Origin: Hypomyces perniciosus
Lineage: Eukaryota; Ascomycota; Sordariomycetes; Hypocreales; Hypocreaceae
Direction: 5' to 3'
Assembly (NCBI GenBank): GCA_008477525.1
Contig: SPDT01000013.1
Span: forward strand, 1,783,501-1,847,500
Length of the DNA: 64,000 nt
This document shows positions 1-10,676 of the stretch, piece by piece. The notes below the pieces were generated by a model. The model was not told the DNA's origin and did no database searches. It was given only the letters and a program-made list of their open reading frames with translations. A program made the position numbers and the translations under genes. How positions within the stretch are numbered: the first letter of the stretch is position 1; each line of letters starts with the position of its first letter.

Positions 1-1596
1 CCTGAGCAACTGTATTCACATTCACACAAGGGTATGCCTCAGCCAACTAACCTGCGATGCAGATTCGCCAGGGAGAATTGCACTATTCAACGAAATCACC
101 AGTCACGTCTACGAGCAACTACACGAGAATGGAGAGCCGGCGCAGAAGAGGAGAAAGCTCGGTTCAGACCAGCAGCTCAACGGGAGCTCAAATGGCGAGG
201 TGGCAGTGTCAAACGCGGCCGACGAGGCTGTTCTCCTAGAGATCAAGGAGATCTCAGTATCGATTCCGTTGAGGAAGAAGTTGGAACTCTGCTTCACGGC
301 AAACCACCTCTACGCCAGGGCTCCCGGAACGACAGCCCCCCTTCCAACCATCAGCTATGCCTGGAGAGACATTGGTTGGTGATTTTCAGTGCAGAAGTAT
401 CAATTGGCTTCAGCTGACATTTAGCAGAGTACGCTTTCTACCTCCCAGTCCCAGACAAGGCCCAGGTGCAGCACAATTACGTCCTCTTCCCCAGGGGGAC
501 ATGTTTACCCTCCAAAGCGAACCCTCCAACCGTCGAACCACTCGTCTTCACTGTTCCCTCAACAGCACCAAAGCAGGGTACGGTAGGTGGGAGTGAAGCC
601 GGAACCGCTGCGGCGGTCTCAGATACATATAAATCTCTATTTCACTGGGCTCTAGAGAGGCGTTTCAAAGCCACTGGAAATTCTGTTGAGATTGTCTCCG
701 CGGATCCAAACAAGTTCCACAGCATGGTTCGTCAACCTCACCGACCGAACGAGAAGGCGGTGCATGTGAGCGGCTTCAGGGGGTCCAAGGATGGATCGCT
801 GTTCTTCCTTGAGAACGGAATCCTTTGGGGTTTCAAGAAGCCACTCATCTTCATTCCCGTCAGCCGAATTGCCGCGATTAGTTACACGAACATCCTCCAG
901 ATCACATTCAACATGGTGGTGGAAGTCTTTTCAGGAGACGATGACGCAACAGAGGAACTTGAGTTTGGCATGCTAGACCAGCAAGACTACGCGGGCATTG
1001 ATAATTATGTCAAGATGAACCGGCTACAAGATCGAAGCATGGCGGAACAGAGGAAAGCGAAGCTACAGTTGGCCGAAAACAAGGGGCCTAAGAAGAATGC
1101 TGATGGAGCAGAAAATGGTGATGGTGATGCCGCCACCGCCGCCGCCAATGGCGAGGCAGATGATATGACAGAGTTGGAGCGTGCACAGCTCGAGGTAGAA
1201 CAGCAATTACAAGATGATGAAGATGAAGACGAGGAAGACTACGATCCAGGCAGCGAGGGCGAGAGCGAGGGGTCAGGCTCTTCGAGCGACGAGGATGACG
1301 ATGACGATGACGATGATGATGACGGCGACGAGGAGTTGGAAGAAGGCGAAGGGGAGGAAGATGAAGAAGAGGGTGGGGAGGATGACGGCGAAGAAGATGA
1401 TGTCAAGGCCGAGGCAGAGGAAGTCCAGAAGCCCGCTGCCCCAGTGAAGAGGGAACGGGTCAAAAAGGAGCAGGTCAAAAAGGAGCAGGTCAAAAAGGAA
1501 GCCCCTGGTGTGCCTGTTCGCTCCGGTTGGGCTACTTTCAACTCACGCCCATCAGACGATGTCGACATGGATGACAAGTTTGATGTTGTGGGGTGA
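1..1596 (+). CDS. rtt106: Histone chaperone Rtt106, 3' part (5' end outside window)
   Basis: This encodes the C-terminal majority of Rtt106, the nuclear H3-H4 chaperone that deposits histones during replication-coupled assembly and silencing. The reading frame runs through 63-374 and resumes at 428-1596 after a 53-nt intron (donor GTTGGT, acceptor GCAG). Splicing restores the continuous reading [21 protein letters not shown] branch site at 47-51 and an AG at 61-62 suggest that another intron ends at 62, probably starting near 12, so the first exon is mostly outside the window. The tandem PH-like histone-binding region is followed by a very long Asp/Glu-rich tail (about 1,200-1,410) and a basic segment with three repeats of VKKEQ type (1,459-1,501). 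Acidic tails are usual in this family. The family call is firm; the exact 5' structure is not. Confidence 0.88.
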
Positions 1597-1635
1597 GACA
1601 AGCCAGGACGCCGTGCTTCAGTTCCGTGTATGAGT

Positions 1636-1663
1636 AATAGTAGTAGTAGTAGTAGTAGTAGTA
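1636..1663. repeat. (TAG)n microsatellite downstream of rtt106
   Basis: A run of about nine TAG triplets begins about 40 bp after the rtt106 stop codon, so it probably lies in the 3' UTR. Short TAG/CTA runs recur in several intergenic spacers of this window, for example near 1,848, 11,150 and 33,985. Confidence 0.85.
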
Positions 1664-4026
1664 TGCTCTGGAGGAGTTAGTTACTACTACTAATGGGAAA
1701 TAAACCATGCTTACTTAGCCTTGTCTAGCCCTACGAGCATTATCTGACCTCATAGCGTTTTTTGTAGTGCTTGTTTAAGCAACGAGCTGTAAGGCGTCAT
1801 ATGATGGTTCATTTGGGACCGTTCAGCCGTTCTTTGTCCATCAACTAGTAGTAGTAGTATCTGTTTCCTGGGTAAAAACCGCCTGGGTCCCTTTAGCACC
1901 AGTCTATCTGACACACTATCATGAAGTCAGCTCATTTTAGTCTAGCCAAGCACAAATCTCTCCCCATATGACCAGTAGTAAGAGCTGAGTAAGATCCGGT
2001 TCTCCAGTCATACACGTACATACCCTGCGAATCCCCACCTGAGAAGCCGTTCTGAAGGCCAGAACTGTCTGCTCGACGGAGAAATAGTAATGGAGCAGCC
2101 TTGTGTGGTTGGTACAATACGAGGCCTTTTCCCACTTTATAAACAGCCACTAAACGACCGACTGATAGGAAAAACACGCCACTATCACCACTTATTACTA
2201 TTGAAACGGTTTACACAGGGCTGTCTGAGCAAACACCCAAGGGGAGTATGGCATAATAGTAGTATTCGTCCACAATATCACCGAACACGCCTCCGAGCAC
2301 ATTGACCCAGCCCTATGCTTTTTTTCCTTTAGTCTTTTTTTTTTCTCCCTCTGCCGTCTGCCGATCGTTGCGTATGTTACGAAATACTTATGGTTGCAGT
2401 AATGATCATCGTTATGGCCATGTTATGCTTAAAACCTGCCTATACTAGCAAGAGAGGCGGCGGTAAAGACCCCCAAATCCAGCATAGCCGTCGGCTATAA
2501 TCATCTTTTTCGATTTGTCGAGTCGAGTCCAGTCGTGTCCGAAAATAGCCTTGAGCGAGGGTTCTTCCGTCAGTGGCAGTTGAAGCGGAAGGGCGCGCTC
2601 AATTTGCAGCCCATGCATGTCGATCAAGTCTGGAGGGTCCAATAGCCTTGTGGCTGGGGTTTCCCTTTTCATTTTTTTCATATTTTTTCTTTCTTCTTCT
2701 TCTCTCTTCATCCATGGCCATGGCATGGCCAGGAGGGGGGTGTATCTTTGATCACTGCATGCATGTTTTTCCGAGAGTGATCTCAAGTCCGGAGTCTCCG
2801 TCTTATATACTACGACTATGTATGCACATAAGCTGTAGTTGTGTGGAATCAGATGAGTCGATGGGCGGGCCAAATCTCGTATCCGGCAGATCTGCCGCAA
2901 ACCAATATGACAGCAGCCATGGCGTCTGCTTTCATGTCGAACCACCCATGTCTACGAGTACGGAGTATGGATCTACATAATAAGCATGTACTAATCCTTG
3001 CGGAATGCAGAACCCCCAAATTATTCCGTCTCCATTTGAGAACGGGGCCATATGTGGGATAGTATTATAGTCGGAAATATCTCCTCCGAAGAATCCCGCC
3101 TCTTTACTCCTACTAGCATACCTAAAACAATGTTGTCTCTGAGAGAGGACGCATTAATATACAAGCATCCTCCGGCTTCTAGACCGCCAAGCGCTTACAA
3201 CGGGAATACGAATCCCCATAAATCAAAACACCTTATCCCTGCTTTACGTACCGTTATGAGGTACTCGTACGAGTAGTAGTTGACGAAGAAAAGTAGTTAT
3301 CTATGGCCAGACTGTTGGCTTGGGTGTGGCCTTATTAAGAAAATCTATGCATCGCAGCGGAATGACCATTGGAGGAACTTGGGACACGGCAAATCTGTGT
3401 GATTACTAGGGTATGCCGAGGGCGTGTACATGCATTGCCCAGAAGGATCTCTTCTACGGATCCATCGGCACATGCCAGCTAGGTAGTATCTCGATAGGAA
3501 ACAACCCGGCATACGAGTGGTTCTAAACACCCTCGTGTCCATATGCCCTCGTGCCCTGCGTGTACTATCAAGATTTGCCATACTGGTGGATAGCTTGCGT
3601 CAGTGACGACGGTACGGAGTGCTGGGGGTGAGCGAGGTGATATCGTATACGTTCGCATACAAGACCAAAACGGGGAGGGGAGGGGAGGGGGGGGTATAAA
3701 TACGGGAACAGCTACGCCCGTTCTGTTGAGTTGGTGATAGTTCACATGTTCATGCATTTGATAGTATTGTGATTTGTTGAGTCGTAATTCGGAAGTCGGC
3801 GAGCCAATCCCGTGTAAGTAATGGAGTCTTGCAGTATAGTATATCCACCAAACCATTTTGCTGGACATTTGACATGTGAATAGCCCGGGGGGAAGACGAA
3901 TTCGAACAAGGTGTCTCCTTTTGGTCTTCAGGAAGTCATCACATATGGGAGTCGTTGGCTATGCCTGTTTCTTATATCAGGACAGGATTGCTCTATGAGA
4001 GCTTCTGACAAAGAAGACAAAGGTAT

Positions 4027-4426
4027 ACGAATGAGTCATGCTATTCACAAAGATAAAAATTGCTATTCGCACAGATGGCCCATGCGCTATTACTTAAAAT
4101 CTCTAACAGCAGCAGTAGCGGAGATAGAGTTAATATTACGGAGTACACAGCAGTTATAACAGTTATATAGCCAATACAGCAGTTACAGGGAGAGAGTGAG
4201 GGCGACCTACTTTATAGATTGAAGACGAATTTGATGAAATTGTGCCGACAACATAGCCGGAAGAATAGTCGGCCTGGGGAGATTTTGTATAGACCTATTA
4301 GTGCAGTATTTCAGTTATATAGTATAAGGAGCTGTAGGGAGATGTTCGTTGGTACGGAGTAGTGCGTGGACTATCTGTGCGAATAGCAATTTTTATCTGT
4401 GTGAATAGCATTGCTCATACGAATAG
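4027..4426. repeat. MITE-like element with about 50-bp inverted arms
   Basis: The left arm (about 4,027-4,077) and right arm (about 4,372-4,426) are reverse complements. They share the block AAAAATTGCTATTCGCACAG and the adjoining GCTATTCACA core with only a few mismatches. The interior of about 295 bp is AT-rich, has no ORF and carries two TACGGAGTA motifs. The size and arms fit a miniature inverted-repeat transposable element or the stem of a long RNA hairpin. No target-site duplication was identified with confidence. Confidence 0.6.
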
Positions 4427-4783
4427 TCTTAGGTGCGTTCTTGGTGCAGCACAGATGAAAAGGGTTCAACAATGGTTCATGAAAACAGCGGTTCCATAAA
4501 GATAATAATGGGATAACCATTTCAAATATAAATCTACAGGTTTTATTTCATAAACAGCAAAACCTTTTCCTCCCAATTAATCATGCCAAGTCAGTCAAAG
4601 GATCGCAACCCACTCCTTCAAGCTCAAATAGACATCACGTGCAACCCCACGTGACCCCGCATTTGCAGTATCGCAATCCAACCTATCGCCAAAAATCATC
4701 CACCTGTCTCAGATGATGCGCTCACTTGCTTGAGCTCAAGCCCTCACCTCTCCTCTCCACGACCCCCTCCTCAGTCGCCCAGC

Positions 4784-5146
4784 ATGTCCGGCGGGCACAA
4801 GCCCATCCGGCTCCCGCCTCTCAAAGTCCTGCGCGTGCACAATCCCAAGCGCCAGCCCGAGAATCCGTGCATCGCCATCATGTCCAGCGTCCTGGGTGCG
4901 TCCCCCCCCCTTTCCCCCTTTCTCGCTCTCAATTGCTCGAGGCAGTCTGTAGGAGGAGTTTGCTGACTGGGGAGAACAGCTTGCTGGGCCTCAGCAGGAT
5001 TCAACGCCGCAGGCTGCGCGGCTATCGAGAATCAACTGCGCAGATGCATGGACGGCCCGCCTCCTCCGCCGGCGCCGGCGAATACGATTAATTACCATTT
5101 GTCCAGGATGCAGAAATACGTGACCAGCCCGCGGAAGCAAAAGTGA
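4784..5146 (+). CDS. mrp10: Mitochondrial small-subunit ribosomal protein Mrp10 (CHCH fold)
   Basis: This small mitoribosomal (37S) protein is imported through the Mia40 disulfide relay. CDS join(4784..4895, 4980..5146) gives 92 residues. The 84-nt intron starts GTGCGT and ends ACAG; splicing joins VL to ACWASAGF and keeps the frame. The N-terminal half is basic (KPIRLPPLKVLRV), as in known Mrp10 proteins. It is followed by CIAIM, CWASAG, GCAAIE and CMDG, giving the twin-cysteine CHCH pattern, and by the family's conserved TINYHLSRM near the C terminus. The start is chosen because MSGGHKPIRLPP matches the family's N terminus. An A-run of about 19 nt directly follows the stop codon. The length of about 90 residues is normal for the family. 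Confidence 0.93.
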
Positions 5147-6501
5147 AAAAAAAAAAAAAAAAAAACCGACCCGAATCTGATCTGGAGGGGTGGTGTGTGT
5201 TCGTTGAATTCGAGAATCGAGCTGTTGGCACAATACGCCACGACGCGCGATCTGATACCCAGCGGGGAGGGGGCAAGACTTTGATGAAGATACGCAAAAA
5301 AGACATGAAGAAAGAAAAAGAGGTGGGTGGAAAGGGTGAAGGGAATAAATGCATTCGCCAGGCGTTGGGTGAAGGATTTATGATTGATATCAAGTGTACA
5401 ACACAGGCTCATGGAGGGGGAAACACCGTACGTCAGTCAGTGCGGTTTGTCTAGACAAAAGCCATATTTGTACAACAGGAACATGGGAATATGGAAAGGA
5501 TGAATATCAAACCCAATGCTTCTATTCAGTCGACATTTGCATCTGCGGGATATGTTGTGCTGGTTGTGCTTTCACCTCTCTAAGCGCTCCAAAAGAGACA
5601 GCTTGATACCTTGCAACAAAAAACATCACATCAGGCCAACGACAAATATAATTTAACTTGTCCAATTCATCGTATTTACTCCTCCCTCGTCTTCCACAGC
5701 AAGTCCGCATCTCCGTCTTTGTTTGCACTTCATCCTCTTCTGTCTATCCAGTACTACCAACAACCAAAATCCAACAACTCGATGTTATCACACCAACAAA
5801 GGGGAAGGGAAGAGAAAGTGTAAAAAAAAAAGAAGAAAAAAAGTATCAATAGGGATGAAGGAAGAAGATAAAAAGAAGACACTCAAGATAAAGAGAAAAA
5901 TGCCTTCCGTCCAAACAAGAACAAGACAAAAAAGTAAATCAAATGCCTCTCATTTCTCCTATAGCCCCCCGTCTTGTCACTTGCGCCATAACCCATGAGA
6001 TAACGATGGTCAAGAAAAAGGTCACGATTCAGCTGGAATTCCAAAAAACAGGGCTTTCCCAAAAAGAAGAGAGAAGTGAGCGAATCACCAACACAGTCCG
6101 CCATGCATTGTCCCCTAGCATCATCACCAGATAATGAATATCAGGTAAGCCGCAGGAGATCATGTAGTATGCAGAAGGCGAGTCGGGGAGACGGATCAAA
6201 ATAAGTTCCAGGATGTAAGAAAAGGTGCAAAGAGAGTGACCCGAGTTGGAATCGAGTAATAAACTGCGTAAGGTCGTGTCTATATGATGGTTTAGAGGTA
6301 TTTCATCGGTCTTTGACCGGTCGTGGTTGTGCCGGCAACTCGTGACTGAAGAAAATAATATGCAATGGCTCCGTACGCCGAACATGCGAATGCTTCCCGT
6401 GTAACCGGAGATGAATGTATCTCAAACCTCCCCCACAATCCTTCGGTTTATCCAACATGTCCAAACGGAGGGCCTACCTGAGCGTAGGTAGGTAGGTATG
6501 T
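5147..6501. other. Convergent intergenic region (mrp10 / cdc24 3' ends)
   Basis: This 1.35-kb spacer between two convergent genes contains A-rich stretches (5,146-5,164 and 5,821-5,850) and several purine-rich tracts. Nothing in it looks like a gene. It should hold both 3' UTRs. Confidence 0.6.
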
Positions 6502-9500
6502 TTAGGCTGTCATGTCTCCGACGCAGAAGAGCTCTATCTCTCCCACACCTCCAGAATACATGTTTCGCAACCCCTCGTGCCATTCCATAAAGGCAATTTG
6601 GATGTCGTCATCGCTCTCGATCGTAACGAAGTCCCCATCCTCATCATGGTACCGCAGCTTCAGTATTCCCTTGCCGATACTGCTGCCTGTAAACCGCGCA
6701 AGCTTGGCATCGATCCGGTCCACAAGAGACTGGTAAGTGATGTTAAAGCCAACAACCAAAGTGACGTAGTTTCCACTATCACAATTGACGCGAACCTTGA
6801 GCTGCGTAGGCAACGGCATCTCAGGACTAGCTAAGGGGTTGACAGCTGGGGGGGGTATCGTTCCGGTGCCAAGGACTGGTGATACAGTCCTCAAGTTGGC
6901 GGCTGCAGCGTCAACACGAAGAGCGTTTCCACCAGTTGGTACGGGAGTGGTCTGCCGAGGATAGATCGGCTGCGAAGGGAAGTGAGTCATGGTACCGCCC
7001 AAACTACCCGAGTGCTTGTGCAATCGTTCGCGCTGAGCGCCGGGACTCTGTGTGCTGGTTCGGATGGGAACGTCATTCCGAGGGGACCCGGTTTGAGACC
7101 TTGGGATGTTGCTGTCATGGGCAGGGTGAAGATGGAGGGGGATGCCCGGGACGGCTGGTATATTGTTCTGGCTAGGCTGACGCCGCTGTCCTTGTGCATT
7201 GACATCAGGCGTACTGTAGGACCGACTCCTTTGCTGCTGGGCACCATGGCTCTGCGTGGCCATCACTGGGAGTGAAGGACCGCGAGGGTTCCTTCCATTC
7301 ATGCCATACGCATTAGGTGGTGTTCCATCACGAGACGGCGCCCGAGACATGGCTGGTGCCGTGTATCGGTTGTTGTCGTCCCAGAACGGTTGTGGTGTTC
7401 CGGTTTTGGGGAACGGGTAACTGGTAGGGGGGAACATGCCACTAGTAGTGCTGGTCCGTGAGGACGCAGGAGAGTCGCCAGTAGGAGAAAAGTAGCTGTC
7501 TCCTCCTCGGGCACCAGGTGATGGTGCTCCAAAGCTGCTCTGGGTCTGAAGGCTAAGGGGCGCCGGGGGCATTGGCAGGGGGAATCGTGGCGGTGGTGCC
7601 CTCGCGATGCCAGCTAGTGACTGGGCGCTCTCTCCTGTTGCTGACCGTTGCCTCAAGTTGGAACTTGAGGCTGTCCGGGGTATCATACCGCCAGTTGACG
7701 GTATTGATGCAGGGAATCCAGCGGGGGCGGTTGCTGGTCCATAATCTTCTTCATCCTCGTCGTCTTGCTGGAGGTAGGGATTTTCCAATGCTTGCTCTCG
7801 GGTCCAGGCAAACTCGGGAGGAACGCCATCCGGACTAGTAGACATCCGTGGGGTGTTTTCCTTACGCTGGGTTTCAAGCCCTATAGCCCATTTCTTCATG
7901 CCCTCTTCATTGACAAACTTGATTGTAAAGTTCTCGACACCAGGGTCGCCCTTCCACCAGATTTGAACACTGTGAGACCCTAGACAAAGGAGTCAGTCAA
8001 AGGTGGCGCAATATGAGCTCGGTATGCCTACCTGGTTTTGAAAGCGATACTATATCCGTAACATTAGCCATGAAGATCCTACCCTTCAGTTGCAGTTTGG
8101 TGTTCCGGTTTCTGGGCTTGGGACCTTGCGATCGGGTTCTGTCCTTCTTGTCCTTGCTCTTATTCGGGGAGGCCTCCTTGCAGCACAGCAATATGGACTC
8201 GAAGAGATAGATTTCATACTGGAGATTTGATTAGTGTGCTAGCAGGCAGTTTGTTCTTCTTCGCAGGACGTACGTCTTTCTCTTGGTCACTCTTGCCGGT
8301 GATGACGGGATACACTCCATGTAAGAGCAGTTTCCCAAACTGCTCGACCTTGTGAGACTTCCAATCGTCCACTCTAGAAATGAGCTCTTCTAAAGCTTCG
8401 TCTAGAAGGTCTCGGTTAACAGCCTCGTTGGCTTTCTGTAGAACACGTTCCGCAGCTTCGCAGCCTTGGATCAGATCCTCTTTGACCTCTTCATCTTCAG
8501 ATTTCTTGTGTAAATCCTTGAGTAACAGTGGATATTTTACTAGTCGCTGCATGGGCTTAAGCAGGAATCCATCCAGCGTGTTAAAGTCAGCGGCGACGGG
8601 GTGTTCTGATTGTTGAATTTGATCAAATACTTGGTTCGCAAGCTGCGCCGCTTTTCTTTGATTTGCAATGAAGGGCTGGTAAATGTCGAATGCGTCTTCA
8701 TACGTTAGGAATGGCTGGCCCCATCGTTGCGCTGCTATTGACATAGAGTTGGTGGTCTCGACTCGGATTAGAAAGCGGCGCTGGAAGTCGAGAATCGCGT
8801 TGATATTGAGGAAAATTTGGTGCACAATGTCACCCGGTACCACTCCTTTCTGCTCCAGAGTCTTTTTCAGATCATGTAGATTTTCCAAGTCTTGCACATA
8901 TTTCCGTTCGGTGTCAACCAGCTCCTTGATAATATGGTCTCGGTAGGTCATCTGAGAGCTGCCAGTCGACGCTGAGGATTCATCTTGGGGGTACAGCTGC
9001 GGCTGAAGGAGATAGCCACGGTACTCGGCCAGATCAAGCACGTAGTTAACAACTTGGGTAACCTGGGAAGAAAATCAATAATTTTGAACGTATAGAGGCT
9101 CTCAGAGCAAGAGGAAGACAGACCTTGACAAAGCCACTCGTGTCATTTCCCATCAAATCAGTAATGACAAAGCTTTCGGCGGGCGGCACTTGTAGCTCCT
9201 TCATGCAGGCTTGGACAAACTTGAAGATGGCGATTTTGGACTTTTTGGACTCGGAGGCATTGGGATCATCCACCACCAATAGCTCGGCTGGTTGCAGTGA
9301 ATTGTAGATGGCCAGTAGCGGATAGCCCGTGCGAAAGAGGTTCCAGAGCGGGTCGACTGGGTCTGTCGGGTCGAGCTGTTCGAGAAATGGCTCAAAGCCT
9401 GGCACCTGAGCAAGGCGCTGTTTTAACGAGATGCATATTTGATAGAGGGATCGTGAGGCATCAGCCTTCTGGTTGATGATGTTGCCGGTCGCCACGACAG

Positions 9501-9702
9501 GGCCGCCATTGGGGACCACAGTGGTGTCACTGTTGAGGGAGTTGAGCGAAGACGACGAGGACGCATAGGCTGTCGAGCCCGACAGCTGGCTGGCGCGCGG
9601 CGCACTGCTCATGCTGCTGTGCTGTGGTAAACCACCAACTCCGTTAGTGTAGGATGGGAAGACCGCGTCGCTGTTGGTTCTGAGTAGGGGTGCATGAGCC
9701 AT
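6502..9702 (-). CDS. cdc24: Cdc24-type Rho guanine-nucleotide exchange factor
   Basis: This is the GEF that activates Cdc42/Rac at sites of polarised growth and couples to the scaffold Bem1 and to NADPH-oxidase signalling. CDS complement(join(6502..7979, 8032..8218, 8274..9062, 9124..9702)) gives 1,010 residues, the size expected in filamentous fungi. Domains in order are: Ser-rich N terminus; calponin-like CH region (about 75-190); DH domain (about 232-420, starting YRDHIIKELVDTERKYV); PH domain split by two introns (about 430-580); a Pro/Ser/Thr-rich disordered linker; and a C-terminal PB1 domain (911-1010) with the acidic OPCA motif RYHDEDGDFVTIESDDD. Every splice keeps the frame, with introns of 61, 55 and 52 nt. 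The start is supported by an in-frame TAA 9 nt upstream. The PB1 end implies that Bem1 binding is retained. Confidence 0.93.
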
Positions 9703-10440
9703 GACCTCTTACTCCATCCGTCGGGGTGCCCTGGGAATAAGGGCCGTAGTCGCTGGTGATTTCGCTTGAGGGGGGGGGCGAACTCGGTAGAGCGTCGAGA
9801 AGGCCAAGGGACGAGAAACGGAACCGAGTTTAGGTCTGGGTCCAGGTCTGGGTCTGAGGATGGCGGGGGGGTTCGCCAGGGACGAGATCTTGGTCGAGGT
9901 CTCTCCGAAGTGAGCACGGCGTCACGTCATTTAACGCGAAAGACCGACACAATGGCTCTCTGTCTCTCTCTTTGTCTATCTTCCCTTTTTTTTCCCTTTT
10001 TCTTCTCGTCGGCCTCGAAGGTTGAGGTTCGCGTATCCGAATCGATGCTTCAGGCCGGGGTGGTATGAGAATGGCGTCGCGAGAGCCGTCTAGCAGCGGG
10101 CGTCGCCAGGAGATAGATATTCTTCGTCGCTTCTGTCGTCGTTGCCGTCTATCAATCGGAGGAGCGATGCTCAATGAACTCGTAGCCTTCCAGCGAGAGA
10201 GACGAAGACCAGTCAGAAAGGCGGATATATGGTCGTGGATATGACGCTCGCAAATGGAGGGCGTGGTTTAAAGGCAGCTGGCTGGCGGGGGGACAGTATC
10301 GAGAAGACGGTCAGATCAGGTATCGGGAGCCCAAGCAGGCTTGAGCGGATATGAACTCGAAACACTGGAAATCCGCCAATCCGCCGGCTGGAGAGGCACT
10401 CGATCGGTGAGGGAGGAGGCGTCGTTGCACGGCGCCGAAA

Positions 10441-10519
10441 CAGCAGCAGAAACAGAAACAGAAACAGAAACAGAGGCAGAGGCAGAGGCAGAGAGGCAGA
10501 AGCAGAGGCAGAGGTAGAA
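10441..10519. repeat. Hexamer repeat AAACAG/AGGCAG upstream of cdc24
   Basis: About twelve imperfect 6-bp units shift from AAACAG to AGGCAG along the tract. It lies about 0.75 kb upstream of the cdc24 start codon, probably in the promoter or long leader. In the cdc24 direction it reads as CTGTTT/CTGCCT. Confidence 0.8.
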
Positions 10520-10630
10520 GCGGGATTCAGGGAGGAAGCGATAGAGGCGGGCTTCGACAGCCAGTGAGTGATGGCGGACGACGGCAGTGACAGCGAGAAT
10601 TGCGTCGCCCAGTAGCAGCGGGGAGTTGGG

Positions 10631-10676
10631 GCCTTAGAGGAGCCTTGGGGGAGCCTTGGGGGAGCCTTAGAGGGGG
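10631..10676. repeat. G-rich tandem repeat (GAGCCTTGGGGG type)
   Basis: Three to four imperfect units of a 12-14-bp GAGCCTTGGGGG-like sequence lie in tandem. This is a low-complexity tract with runs of four to five G residues that could form G-rich secondary structure. Confidence 0.7.

Larger units (their letters stand above)
1597..4783. other. Intergenic region with microsatellite and inverted repeat
   Basis: There is no convincing gene in this 3.2-kb stretch; its open frames lack start context, family resemblance or codon bias. It holds a (TAG)n microsatellite near 1,636-1,663, T-rich tracts near 2,330 and 2,680, a G-rich tract near 3,676-3,690, and a 0.4-kb inverted-repeat element at 4,027-4,426 listed separately. 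Three copies of the 9-mer TACGGAGTA occur at 2,959, 4,137 and 4,353. Confidence 0.6.

Noticed and set aside
1239..1601. Minus-strand Ser-rich frame
   Set aside because: It is the antisense shadow of the Asp/Glu-rich tail of Rtt106.
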